Counted from the stretch's first letter, positions 32,311-40,518 are shown. The stretch: DNA of 40,680 bases from Acidimicrobiia bacterium (GCA_016215655.1 JACRIT010000069.1:1-40680); one strand, 5' to 3'. Program-made: numbers and translations. Notes: generated by a model from the sequence alone, not told the origin.

Positions 32311-33593
32311 GGGTTCTCCGGGATCAGGTGGGGGGCGTGGCCGCCACGAACGATGGTCGACACCACCCGACCGCGCAAGGAGCGACCCCCGTAGGGAGTG
32401 ATCGGATGCCGCTGGGTCATGCGCAGCGGCTCGACGATCGAGGTGGCGTCGGGATCCCACACCACGAGGTCGGCGCGTCCACCCGGGCTGATGGCTCCCG
32501 TGGCGACCCCGGCGAGGCGGGCGGGCGCGGTGCACAACCAGCGCGCCAGATCGGCGAGTTCGAACTGGCGGCGCATCGCTTCGGTCCACACCAGTGCAAG
32601 CCGAAGTTCGAGCGAGGCGATGCCTCCCCAGGCCGTGTCGAAGCCGCCTCGTTTCAGGTCGGCCGAACACGGGGAGTGATCGCTCACCACCATGTCGATC
32701 GTGCCGTCGGCGAGCCCGTCCCACAGCCGGTCCCGATTGACGGCGTCCCGGATCGGGGGGGCGCACTTGGCCGCGAGGTTCTCGTCGGTGATCTCCTCGG
32801 CGGCAAGGGTGAGGTAGTGCGGGCAGGTCTCGACCGTGATGGCCACTCCTTCGCCCTTGGCGCGGGCGATGGCGGGAAGGGCGTCGGCAGCGGAGAGGTG
32901 GAGGATGTGGGCGCGGCCGTCCGTGCGCCGCGCCGCGGCAATCACCGCTTCGATCGCCTCGACCTCGGCTGCGGGGGGGCGCGACGCCAGGTAGGAGGCG
33001 TAGCCCGGGCCGGCGGCGGGAGCGGCGGCGATCACCTCCGGAGACTCGGCATGCACCAGCAGCGGGAGTCCGACGCCGGCACACGCGCTCAGCGCGGCGT
33101 CGAGGTCCTCGAGGCCGATGGCGGGGAATTCGTCGACCCCTGACTCGACGAGGAAGCACTTGAATCCGCGCACGCCGGCTGCTGCCAGGGGCCCGACCTC
33201 GTCGAGGTTCCCGGGGACGATGCCTCCCCAGAAACCGACGTCGGCCGAGAGATCGGCAACGGTCGCGGCGCGGCGCTTCACCTCCAGGGCTTGGGGTGTC
33301 GTCGTGGCCGGGATCGAGTTCAGGGGCATGTCCACGATGACCGCCACCCCGCCCGCCCGCGCCGCCGCCGTGGCGGTGGCAAACCCTTCCCAGGCGGTGC
33401 GACCGGGCTCGTTGACATGGACGTGGCTGTCGACGAGCGCCGGCATGACCACGAGATCGCCGAAGTCGGTGGTGTCGGGAGGAGCATCGGCGAAGCCGAG
33501 GACCGCCGAGATCGCACCATGCTCGAAGACGACCGTCGCCGGCTTCACCTCGGTCCCGATGAGGACGCGTGTACTCCTGACGGCCCCGATCAT
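32307..33593 (-). CDS. allB: Allantoinase
   Basis: A 428-residue zinc amidohydrolase opening allantoin to allantoate. It has VMPALVDSHVHVNEPGR (HxH metal ligands), GGVAVIVDMPLNSIPATT, the lysine in GFKCFLVESG that is carboxylated in the family, LLVHAESPEV, HILHLSAADALP and VVSDHSPCS with the final Asp. Related dihydropyrimidinases differ at these loops, and the allantoicase coupling decides the call. It is the first gene of the minus-strand ureide group, with ATG start. Downstream of the stop lies the allantoicase start; upstream is small heptad element K. Confidence 0.95.
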   Translation of the reverse strand: MIGAVRSTRVLIGTEVKPATVVFEHGAISAVLGFADAPPDTTDFGDLVVMPALVDSHVHVNEPGRTAWEGFATATAAARAGGVAVIVDMPLNSIPATTTPQALEVKRRAATVADLSADVGFWGGIVPGNLDEVGPLAAAGVRGFKCFLVESGVDEFPAIGLEDLDAALSACAGVGLPLLVHAESPEVIAAAPAAGPGYASYLASRPPAAEVEAIEAVIAAARRTDGRAHILHLSAADALPAIARAKGEGVAITVETCPHYLTLAAEEITDENLAAKCAPPIRDAVNRDRLWDGLADGTIDMVVSDHSPCSADLKRGGFDTAWGGIASLELRLALVWTEAMRRQFELADLARWLCTAPARLAGVATGAISPGGRADLVVWDPDATSIVEPLRMTQRHPITPYGGRSLRGRVVSTIVRGGHAPHLIPENP

Positions 33594-33615
33594 CGCGTCA
33601 AGGTATCAGGCCACC

Positions 33616-33636
33616 CTGGAGACTGGAGCCTGGGCC
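33616..33636. repeat. Heptad repeat element K (3 units)
   Basis: Three 7-bp words, ctggaga, ctggagc, ctgggcc, lie between the small membrane-protein stop and the allantoinase start. It is short, so it is supported mainly by resemblance to the longer elements. Confidence 0.5.
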
Positions 33637-33640
33637 TTCC

Positions 33641-34222
33641 TCAAAGCGGCGACGCGTATGCCCCGGGTTCGCGCCCGGCCTCGTCCTGAGCGCGTCGCAC
33701 CAGATCGAGGTACTTCGATGCTCCGAGGATCTGGCGGTCGAGGAGTGCGCCGAGATGATCGACCGTGTAGGCGGTGGCATCTTCGAGGTGGCTGTCGATG
33801 TCGGCGGCTTCCTTCACGTAGAGGAGTCGGGTCCAGTAGGAGTTGACGACCACGGTGAGGAACGATTGCACCACGCTGTTGCGCTCGAGGGTCGCCATCG
33901 GTCGCATGTAGAGGAGGAGCGCGAACAGGATGATCGCCATCGCCGCCACTGCCGCCACCGTGCCGGCGTGAGCCCAGTCGTATCCCGTCTCGGGCGGATT
34001 GGAGGCGATGCGCACGGCGGCGATCATCGCTCCGAGGGCGACGACGAACACGACCAGGAAGAGCCACTTCATCGTGGCAAAGGCAAAGCGCTGTCCGCGC
34101 GCCGCCCGGAGGAAGTCACGCTGGTTGGCCTCGAGGATGGTGCGAGCGAACTGGTCGATCCCACCCTTGGCGGCAAACGGGTCTTCGGCGACGGGTTCGA
34201 CCTTCTTCGCGTCAGCGGCCAT
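33641..34222 (-). CDS. Hypothetical two-helix membrane protein
   Basis: A 193-residue protein I cannot assign to a family. A soluble start (residues 1-50, acidic, with QFARTILEANQRDFLRAARGQRFAFA) precedes two membrane helices (WLFLVVFVVALGAMIAAVRIA and TVAAVAAMAIILFALLLYM) and a cytoplasmic tail of about 80 residues with SVVQSFLTVVVNSYWTRLLYV and possible helices. The layout resembles small membrane sensors or scaffolds, but no function is implied. The ATG has a strong GGGAGG site four bases upstream. It lies downstream of the HIT gene, separated by the 17-bp hairpin array. Confidence 0.8.
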   Translation of the reverse strand: MAADAKKVEPVAEDPFAAKGGIDQFARTILEANQRDFLRAARGQRFAFATMKWLFLVVFVVALGAMIAAVRIASNPPETGYDWAHAGTVAAVAAMAIILFALLLYMRPMATLERNSVVQSFLTVVVNSYWTRLLYVKEAADIDSHLEDATAYTVDHLGALLDRQILGASKYLDLVRRAQDEAGREPGAYASPL

Positions 34223-34268
34223 GGTGCCTCCCTTGTGGTGGGAAATGTAGTTGGCCGCGGCCGTCGCT

Positions 34269-34330
34269 CATGCGACGGCGTCCGTCATGCGACGGCGTCC
34301 GTCATGCGACGGCGTCCGTCATGCGACGGC
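34269..34330. repeat. 17-bp tandem hairpin array (element J)
   Basis: Three full copies of the 17-bp unit catgcgacggcgtccgt and a partial fourth, all near identical. A diverged copy lies on the left (34261-34268). Every unit contains the 5-bp stem CCGTC...GACGG with a four-base loop. The array overlaps the HIT stop codon and ends 46 bases before the next start on the minus strand. Confidence 0.9.
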
Positions 34331-34711
34331 GGCGCGAATCCGCTCGGCGGTTTCGGCGAGGCGACCCGCGGCGGCGGCGTCGACCGGCGGGAAGGGAACG
34401 TCGCCCAGATCGTTGGTGGGGATCAGGTGGACGTGGGCGTGGGCGATCTCGTAACCGATGACCAGTACCACGACCCGGCGACATCCCGTGGCCGCCCTCA
34501 GGGCGCTGGCCACGGTGGCACAGGAGGCCCATAGGGCGGTGTAGTCCTCCTCGGGGAGATCGAAGAGGTAATCGACCTGTCGCTTGGGCACGACCAGGGT
34601 GTGGCCCTCGCGGCGCGGGTTGATGTCCAGGAAGGCGAAGGTGGAGTCGTCCTCGTACACGCGATGCGAGGGGATCTCCCCGGAGATGATCTTGGTGAAC
34701 ACGGAGGACAT
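34319..34711 (-). CDS. HIT-family nucleotide hydrolase
   Basis: A 130-residue protein with the histidine triad HAHVHLIP near residue 92, preceded by KIISGEIPSHRVYEDD and FLDINPRREGHTLVVPKR, as in the Hint/HinT branch. Such enzymes hydrolyse AMP-lysine or nucleoside phosphoramidates. Its last codons lie in the 17-bp hairpin array, so the C-terminal AAVA may be set by the repeat. ATG start after a GGAG site. Confidence 0.95.
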   Translation of the reverse strand: MSSVFTKIISGEIPSHRVYEDDSTFAFLDINPRREGHTLVVPKRQVDYLFDLPEEDYTALWASCATVASALRAATGCRRVVVLVIGYEIAHAHVHLIPTNDLGDVPFPPVDAAAAGRLAETAERIRAAVA

Positions 34712-34721
34712 GGGGAAAGGT

Positions 34722-34764
34722 TAGAGGCGAGGGGCGGGGGCAGGGGCGTGGTGCCTCGCGTCTA
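34722..34764. repeat. Heptad-like palindrome L at the cyclodeaminase stop
   Basis: TAGAGGCGAGGGGC at 34722-34735 pairs at 11 of 14 positions with 34751-34764, which includes the stop codon of the cyclodeaminase-like gene. The G-rich middle is roughly 7-bp periodic. Probably its terminator, between that gene and the HIT start. Confidence 0.6.
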
Positions 34765-35637
34765 TCCGATCACCACCCCCAGGCCGAGACGTTCGGCGCG
34801 GTCGAGGGCGGCGGCCCCGGCGGCGACGTCCTGGGAGGCGATGCCCACGGACTTGAAGAAGGTCACCTGAAGGGCGTCGGAGCGACCGGTCATCCGCCCG
34901 GCGAGCAGATCGCCCAGGGTGCCATCCGGGCGGCTTCCCGCCTGCAGCAGGTCCCCTGCCTCGGCGGCCGAGGCCTCGAGGTCGTCGACGAACACGCGAG
35001 CCTGACGCACCACATCGGCGGGGATCTCGCACATCTCCGGGGTGAAGGCGCCGACGGCGTTGATGTGGGTGCCGGGTCGCACCGCGGACGGGACGAACAA
35101 GGCCTGACGCGATGGTGTGGCCGTCGACACCACATCGGCGGCACCCACCGCCTCGGAGGGATCGCCGACCACCTGGCCGTCGACCCGGTCGGCAAGGGCG
35201 GCAGCGTGATCGGGGTCCCGGCTCCACACCAGCACCTCGAAGATGGGACGCACCTCTTTGACCGCAGTCACCTGATCGAAGGCCATGGCCCCGGCACCGA
35301 GCATCGCCATGGTGCGGGCATCGGGTCGGGCGAGGAGGCGCGTCGCCAGGCCGGCCCCTGCTGCGGTGCGGATCGCGGTGAGGGTGGGCCCGTCGACGAG
35401 GCCCCGGCACGCACCGTCGGCCCCAAAGACCGCCACGATGCCGAAGGGCTTGCCGGGAGCCGTCGATACGACTTTGACCCCGGTATCGGCTCCGACGCGG
35501 CCCGCCATGAAGAGCGATGGACCGAGCAGGGTGCGCACCGGCACCTCGCGGTCGTCGCCAAAGGCCCGTTCCATGGCGGCGATGGCGGCGCTCATCCCCA
35601 GTGCGGTTCGGGTGGCAGCGGCGTCGAGGTAGCGCAT
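34762..35637 (-). CDS. Ornithine cyclodeaminase/mu-crystallin family protein
   Basis: A 291-residue NAD(P)-binding enzyme. It has GVKVVSTAPGKPFG, the substrate-binding LTAIRTAAGAGLATRLLARPDAR, the Rossmann motif MLGAGAMAFDQV near residue 112 and HINAVGAFTPEMCEI with VFVDDLEAS near the end. Members deaminate ornithine to proline, or reduce cyclic imines/ketimines; the exact substrate cannot be read. It is slightly short (usual 310-330). ATG start, divergent from the rhodanese gene with a 48-bp spacer. Confidence 0.9.
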   Translation of the reverse strand: MRYLDAAATRTALGMSAAIAAMERAFGDDREVPVRTLLGPSLFMAGRVGADTGVKVVSTAPGKPFGIVAVFGADGACRGLVDGPTLTAIRTAAGAGLATRLLARPDARTMAMLGAGAMAFDQVTAVKEVRPIFEVLVWSRDPDHAAALADRVDGQVVGDPSEAVGAADVVSTATPSRQALFVPSAVRPGTHINAVGAFTPEMCEIPADVVRQARVFVDDLEASAAEAGDLLQAGSRPDGTLGDLLAGRMTGRSDALQVTFFKSVGIASQDVAAGAAALDRAERLGLGVVIG

Positions 35638-35685
35638 CGCCGCAAGCTACCCGCGGCTGGCCCGGTGGGCGGGCAGAATGGCGCC

Positions 35686-36090
35686 TTGACCATCACCGAG
35701 ATGCTCACCGAGGCCCGGAGCCGAATCCGTCGTGCCACTCCCGCCGAGACCGCGGCGGCTCTCGAAGCCGGAGCGGTGGTGATCGACGTGCGCGGTCCCG
35801 ACGAGCGGGTGGCCACCGGCGAGATCCCGGGGAGCATCCCGATCGCCCGCTCGGTGCTGGAGTGGCGATGCGATCCGGCGTACCCCTGGCACGACGCACG
35901 CGTTGCCCGTCCCGAGGCGCGGGTGATCCTGGTGTGTGCGCACGGCTTCTCGTCGAGTCTCGCCGCAGACTCGCTGCGGCAGCTCGGCTTCACCGATGTC
36001 GGCGACCTCATCGGGGGCATCGCAGCCTGGGTTGCCGAGGGGCGGCCAACGGTGCCGATGGCGAATTCTGCGAACATCGGACGGACATGA
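35686..36090 (+). CDS. Rhodanese-like protein
   Basis: A 134-residue single rhodanese domain: VVIDVRGPDERVATGEIPGS, VLEWRCDPAYPW and the active-site loop VCAHGFSSSLAA with its cysteine. Such proteins carry sulfane sulfur. The start is taken at TTG 35686 because the peptide TITEMLTEARSRI aligns with the N-terminus of relatives; ATG 35701 is the fallback. The stop overlaps the ATG of the phosphatase gene (ATGA), so the pair is translationally coupled and a joint role in sulfur metabolism is plausible. Confidence 0.85.
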   Translation: MTITEMLTEARSRIRRATPAETAAALEAGAVVIDVRGPDERVATGEIPGSIPIARSVLEWRCDPAYPWHDARVARPEARVILVCAHGFSSSLAADSLRQLGFTDVGDLIGGIAAWVAEGRPTVPMANSANIGRT

Positions 36091-37043
36091 CCGGTCTGGC
36101 TGCGGAGATCGAGGTCGGCTGCGAGGCGGTGCGGGCTGCCTCCCGGCTCTGTCTTTCCATTGCCTCATCGGGTATCGATCGGATGGAGAAGTCCGAGCGG
36201 GAACCGGTGACCGTGGCCGACTTCGGATCGCAGGCCGTCATCCTCCGCGCGATCGCTGCCGGGTTCCCCGACGATGCGGTGCGCGCCGAGGAGGGCTCGG
36301 TCGATCTGGCTGCGGCGGGCACCTCGGCGGTGGACGGAGTGACCGCCGCGGTCACCGACGCCCTTGGCAGTGCCGCCACGCCGGGGGAGGTGTTCGCCTG
36401 GATCGACCACCGCGGGCGGCCAGGGAGCCGCATGTGGGCTGTCGATCCGATCGACGGTACCAAGGGGTTCCTGCGCGGTGATCAGTTCGCGGTGGCGATC
36501 GGACTCATCGATCACGGGGTGCCGGTGCTCGGGATCCTCGGATGCCCCCGGCTCGAGCTGTCGGGGATGCAGGGAGTGCTGGTGTGGGGTGGACCCGGGA
36601 TAGGGGCTTTCGTGCAGTCGCTCGGCGATGGCAAGGTGCGGCGCATCGGCGTGTCCGGCGTCACGGATCCCACGCGTGCGCGGATGCTCGGCAGTGTCGA
36701 GGCGGCGCACGGTGATCCCGAATTGCTGCAGCAGGTGGTGGAGCAACTCGGCATCGGGGGCGGATGGGTGCGGATCGACAGCCAGGCGAAGTACGCCGCG
36801 GTGGCCGCGGGACTGGCCGAGGTCTACGTCCGCCCCCGCAATCGCGAGGACTGGCGCGAGCGGGTGTGGGATCACGCCGCAGGAGCCGCCATCGTCGCCG
36901 GGGCGGGCGGGTCCATCACCGATCTTGACGGGCTCCCTCTCGACTTCACCACGGGCGACGTCCTGGACCTCAATCGCGGCGTGCTCGTGAGCAATGGCGG
37001 GCTTCATGCCGCGGTGTTGGGCGCGCTGGCGTCGATAGGCTGA
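36087..37043 (+). CDS. 3'(2'),5'-bisphosphate nucleotidase / inositol monophosphatase family
   Basis: A 318-residue metal-dependent phosphatase. Metal-site motifs are EPVTVADFGSQA (near residue 40), DAVRAEEGSVDL, WAVDPIDGTKGFLRG (near residue 120) and VWDHAAGAAIVAGAGG. The SREPVTVADFGSQ form and GFLRG match the HAL2/CysQ branch that hydrolyses PAP (3'-phosphoadenosine 5'-phosphate), a by-product of sulfate assimilation, rather than inositol phosphate. Translational coupling with a rhodanese supports a sulfur link. ATG start. Confidence 0.9.
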   Translation: MTGLAAEIEVGCEAVRAASRLCLSIASSGIDRMEKSEREPVTVADFGSQAVILRAIAAGFPDDAVRAEEGSVDLAAAGTSAVDGVTAAVTDALGSAATPGEVFAWIDHRGRPGSRMWAVDPIDGTKGFLRGDQFAVAIGLIDHGVPVLGILGCPRLELSGMQGVLVWGGPGIGAFVQSLGDGKVRRIGVSGVTDPTRARMLGSVEAAHGDPELLQQVVEQLGIGGGWVRIDSQAKYAAVAAGLAEVYVRPRNREDWRERVWDHAAGAAIVAGAGGSITDLDGLPLDFTTGDVLDLNRGVLVSNGGLHAAVLGALASIG

Positions 37044-37049
37044 AGCCGC

Positions 37050-38045
37050 ATGCCCGCATTGCCCGAACCCGTCGGCGGCGTGCGGTTCCGCCATCGCCGC
37101 GGCGAATCCGATTACCCCGGAGTGGTGCAGGTGTACAACGCCGCCCGCCTCGCCGACGGGGTATCGGGGATCGAGACCCTCGAGGACTTCACCAACCAAT
37201 ACCGCCACCTCACCAACTGCGATCTCGATCGTGATCTGGTCGTGCTCGAGAGGGCCGACGGCACCGTCGTCGGTTATGCCCGGGCCACCTGGTGGGTCGA
37301 GGAGGCGACGAATGATCGCCTGTTGCTGGCGATCCTGTTCCTCCACCCCGAGGTACGCGGTCGCGGTGTGGCCGAGGTGATGATGACCTGGCTGGAGGCC
37401 CGTCTCGCTGAGATGGCCGTAGAGCATCCGCATTCCGGGAAGGACTTCTTCATCGCGTTCCTCGACGAGGGGGAGACCGAACGCGAGGCCGTCCTCACCG
37501 CCCTCGGCTACGAACGCACCGAAACGTACGCCGAGATGACGCGTTCCCTGGCCGATCCCATACCCGAACTCGCGCTCCCCGAAGGCGTCGCGATCCGACC
37601 GACGACCTGGGCCGATGCCCGGGCGGTGTGGGAGGCCGACGACCGAGCCTTCCAGGACCATATCGGCTACCGCAAGCCGACCGAGGACGACTACGAGGCA
37701 TGGAGAGCTGAGCAAACCAACGATCCATCTCTGTGGAAGGTGGCCTTCTCTGGTGACGTCATCGCTGGCCAGGTGCTCAACTATGTCAACCAGGCGGAGA
37801 ACTCCACGCTGGGAAGGAAGTGGGGCTACACCGAGAGCATCTCGGTGCAACGCGAGTGGCGTCAGCGGGGCATCGCCAAGGCGCTCATCAGCGAGAGCAT
37901 GCGGATGTTCCGCGACATGGGAATGGAGTACGCCGCCCTGGGGGTGCACACCACGAACCCGAATGGCGCCTTCCCCCTCTACGAGGGCCTCGGCTACCGC
38001 GTCACGAAACTCGGCTGGCAGCTGCGCAAGCCGCTCGCCGGCTGA
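37050..38045 (+). CDS. Tandem GNAT acetyltransferase
   Basis: A 331-residue protein with two GNAT domains (residues about 10-170 and 180-330). The second has the clearest acetyl-CoA motif, VQREWRQRGIAKALISES, and ends FPLYEGLGYRV; the first has LHPEVRGRGVAEVMMTWLEARL. The layout recalls mycothiol synthase (MshD) and related actinobacterial acetyltransferases, but conserved MshD substrate residues cannot be confirmed by eye. It follows the CysQ-type gene by six bases and is probably in the same transcript. Confidence 0.88.
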   Translation: MPALPEPVGGVRFRHRRGESDYPGVVQVYNAARLADGVSGIETLEDFTNQYRHLTNCDLDRDLVVLERADGTVVGYARATWWVEEATNDRLLLAILFLHPEVRGRGVAEVMMTWLEARLAEMAVEHPHSGKDFFIAFLDEGETEREAVLTALGYERTETYAEMTRSLADPIPELALPEGVAIRPTTWADARAVWEADDRAFQDHIGYRKPTEDDYEAWRAEQTNDPSLWKVAFSGDVIAGQVLNYVNQAENSTLGRKWGYTESISVQREWRQRGIAKALISESMRMFRDMGMEYAALGVHTTNPNGAFPLYEGLGYRVTKLGWQLRKPLAG

Positions 38046-38132
38046 CCGGGACGACGTCGATCTCGGCGGCGGCGCCCTCACCGTGGTCATCCAGGGCACC
38101 GTGCGCGGGCGAACGGTAGATTCCGCGGTGAC

Positions 38133-38140
38133 AGGAGGAG
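38133..38140 (+). promoter_or_regulatory. Strong Shine-Dalgarno of the phenylalanine hydroxylase gene
   Basis: AGGAGGAG five bases before GTG 38146. It decides the start over the in-frame GTG at 38128. Confidence 0.8.
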
Positions 38141-38145
38141 GCTTT

Positions 38146-38862
38146 GTGCAGGATCTGGACTTTTCGCCCGAGCAACACAAGACCTGGGCAGAGTTGTACC
38201 GGCGCCAGGTGCCGCGCGTGCGGCAGCACGCCTCGGTGCACTACCTGAGCGGCTTCGATCGGCTCGAGCTCCCCGCCGATCGCATCCCCACACTCGACGA
38301 ACTCAACGCCCGCATCACCCCGGCGAGCGGCTGGCAGGTGGTGCGCACCGATGTCCGGTACACCGACTCCGACGAGTGGTACCGCTACTTCGATCGCCAC
38401 GAGTTCCTCATCACCAACTACATGCGGTCCTGGGAGGAGCTCGACTGGACCCCCGAGCCCGACATGTTCCACGACATCTTCGGGCACCTGCCGTTCTGGA
38501 TGAACCGCTACTACGCCGAACTCCAGGAGATGTTCGCCCCGGCATATCTCGCTTCTGCCTCCGACGAGGAGAAGGAGAACATCAAGCGGCTTGCGTGGTA
38601 CTCCACCGAATTCGGGATGATCCGCGAGGACGGGGTCATGAAGGTCTTCGGCACCGGCCTCATGTCGGGTGGCGAGGAGTTCATGCGCGCCGCCGAGGGG
38701 AAGATGGAGTATCAGGACTTCACCATCGAGAACGTCATCGGCCACGACAAGGTGCTCTACGAGCAGCACCAGAACCTCTACGTCATCGATTCGATCGAGC
38801 AGTTGAGACGCGAGCTGGCCCGCTACTTCGATCCCATCCTGCAACGGGCTGCGACGAAGTAG
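38146..38862 (+). CDS. phhA: Phenylalanine-4-hydroxylase (biopterin-dependent)
   Basis: A 238-residue non-heme iron enzyme of the aromatic amino acid hydroxylase family, near the usual single-domain bacterial size. Iron ligands are the two His in FHDIFGHLPF and the Glu in YSTEFGMIRE. Also typical are HEFLITNYMRSWEELDWTPEPD and KVFGTGLMSGGEEF, with pterin contacts around the GHLPF loop. It makes tyrosine from phenylalanine using tetrahydropterin and oxygen. No pterin synthesis or dehydratase gene is in the window. GTG start set by AGGAGG. The 100-bp gap upstream holds nothing I can name. Confidence 0.93.
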   Translation: MQDLDFSPEQHKTWAELYRRQVPRVRQHASVHYLSGFDRLELPADRIPTLDELNARITPASGWQVVRTDVRYTDSDEWYRYFDRHEFLITNYMRSWEELDWTPEPDMFHDIFGHLPFWMNRYYAELQEMFAPAYLASASDEEKENIKRLAWYSTEFGMIREDGVMKVFGTGLMSGGEEFMRAAEGKMEYQDFTIENVIGHDKVLYEQHQNLYVIDSIEQLRRELARYFDPILQRAATK

Positions 38863-38875
38863 GGTGGGCGGGTCC

Positions 38876-40480
38876 ATGCCCGCCACCCACGAGGTCGTCA
38901 ACCAGCCTCCTCCGATCGAAGGACTCAACGGGTACCTTGCCGATCGGGCGCTGAGGTCCGCGGTGGCTCGCGAGGGCGCGCGGTGGGGCGAGGCCGAGTT
39001 GACCGAGACCGGTGCGTTCGCCTGGTCCGAGGGCGCCCGGAGATGGGGACGTCTCGCCGAGGCGAATCGGCCAACCCTCCTCACCCACGACCGCCACGGC
39101 AATCGCCTCGACCGGGTGGAGTACCACCCCGCCTATCACCAGTTGATGGACGCCGCCATCTCCCGCGGGCTGCATGGGGCGGCGTGGGCCGACGGCCGCC
39201 AAGGGGCCCATGTGCTCCGTTGTGCGAAGTTCATCGTGTGGGGCCCCGTCGACTACGGCCACACCTGTCCCCTGTCGATGTCCTATGCGGTGATCCCGGC
39301 GCTGCGCACCGAGGCCGGTCTCGCCGCCGCTTGGGAACCGGGACTCACCCGCACCGCATACGACGGGCGCGACGTGCCCGCCGCGGACAAGTCGGGCCTC
39401 ACGGCGGGGATGGCGATGACCGAGAAGCAGGGCGGCTCCGACGTGCGGGCCAACTCCACGATCGCCCGTCCCCGCCGTGACGGGGAGTACTCGCTCACCG
39501 GTCACAAGTGGTTCTGCTCGGCGCCGATGTCGGATGTGTTCCTGGTGCTGGCCCAGGCGCCGGGCGGGCTCACCTGCTTCCTCATGCCCCGGTACCGCCC
39601 CGACGGCACGAGGAATGCCGTGCTCATGATGCGGCTCAAGGACAAGATGGGGGACCGCTCCAACGCCTCGGCCGAGATCGAACTCGATGGCGCCCTGGCC
39701 TTCCGCGTCGGAGACGAAGGCCGTGGTGTCACCACGATCATCGAGATGGTGAATCGGACCCGACTCGACTGCGCCCTGGGGGCAGCCGGTCAGATGCGGC
39801 ACGGACTGGTCGAGGCGATCCATCACACCCGCCATCGTCAGGCCTTTGGCAAGCCGCTGGCGGAGCAGCCGCTGATGCGGGCGGTGCTCGCCGATCTCGC
39901 CGTGGAGTCCGAGGCCGCCACGGTGGCGGCGCTGCGGCTCGCCGGCGCCTATGACCGCGGAGAGCACGAGTTCGCCCGCCTCGCCACGCCCATCGTGAAG
40001 TACTGGCTTACCAAGCGCAGCCCGGGCCATGCCGCCGAAGCGATGGAGTGCCTGGGCGGGCCGGGGTTCGTCGAGGAGTCGGACCTGCCGCGGCTGTTCC
40101 GACAGAGTCCGGTGAACTCGATCTGGGAGGGCTCGGGCAACGTGATCTGCCTTGACGTGTTGCGGGCCGCCGCCCGCAACCCGGCGGCGGTGGAGGCTCT
40201 GCTCGCCGAGATCCGGCTCGCCCTCGGTGGCGACTCACGGTTCGATGCCGCCGTGGACGCCCTTCCCGCGGCGTTCGCCGCCGTCGATGAGCCCCAGGCT
40301 CGGCGCCTGGTGGAGCGGGCCGCGGTGCTGCTCCAGGCCTCGCTGTTGATCCGGTACTCCACCCCTGAGGTCGCCGACCTTTTCGTGACCGCCCGCATCG
40401 CCGATCCGGGACTGGCGTATGGCAGCATCCCGGCAGGGGTGCGGACCGCTCCGGTGCTCGACCGGGCGATGGAGGCCTGA
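38876..40480 (+). CDS. AidB-like acyl-CoA dehydrogenase family protein
   Basis: A 534-residue flavoprotein of the AidB branch (AidB is about 540). It has the AidB-like start NQPPPIEGLNGYLADRAL, TEKQGGSDVRANST, the FAD/substrate block LTGHKWFCSAPMSDVFLVLAQ, MVNRTRLDCALGAAG, HTRHRQAFGKPL and ECLGGPGFVEESDLPRLFRQ with INSIWEGSGN-type sequence. E. coli AidB is linked to alkylation defence; many homologues are ordinary acyl-CoA dehydrogenases, so the role is open. I chose ATG 38876 after GGTGGGCGG; GTG 38864 would add four residues. It converges with hflX. Confidence 0.92.
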   Translation: MPATHEVVNQPPPIEGLNGYLADRALRSAVAREGARWGEAELTETGAFAWSEGARRWGRLAEANRPTLLTHDRHGNRLDRVEYHPAYHQLMDAAISRGLHGAAWADGRQGAHVLRCAKFIVWGPVDYGHTCPLSMSYAVIPALRTEAGLAAAWEPGLTRTAYDGRDVPAADKSGLTAGMAMTEKQGGSDVRANSTIARPRRDGEYSLTGHKWFCSAPMSDVFLVLAQAPGGLTCFLMPRYRPDGTRNAVLMMRLKDKMGDRSNASAEIELDGALAFRVGDEGRGVTTIIEMVNRTRLDCALGAAGQMRHGLVEAIHHTRHRQAFGKPLAEQPLMRAVLADLAVESEAATVAALRLAGAYDRGEHEFARLATPIVKYWLTKRSPGHAAEAMECLGGPGFVEESDLPRLFRQSPVNSIWEGSGNVICLDVLRAAARNPAAVEALLAEIRLALGGDSRFDAAVDALPAAFAAVDEPQARRLVERAAVLLQASLLIRYSTPEVADLFVTARIADPGLAYGSIPAGVRTAPVLDRAMEA

Positions 40481-40518
40481 CCCCGATCGCCGGGATGCGT
40501 CGCACCGCGAGCCGGATC

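Noticed and set aside
34261-34330. CRISPR array
   Set aside because: The 17-bp units follow each other with no unique spacers, and no cas gene is near.
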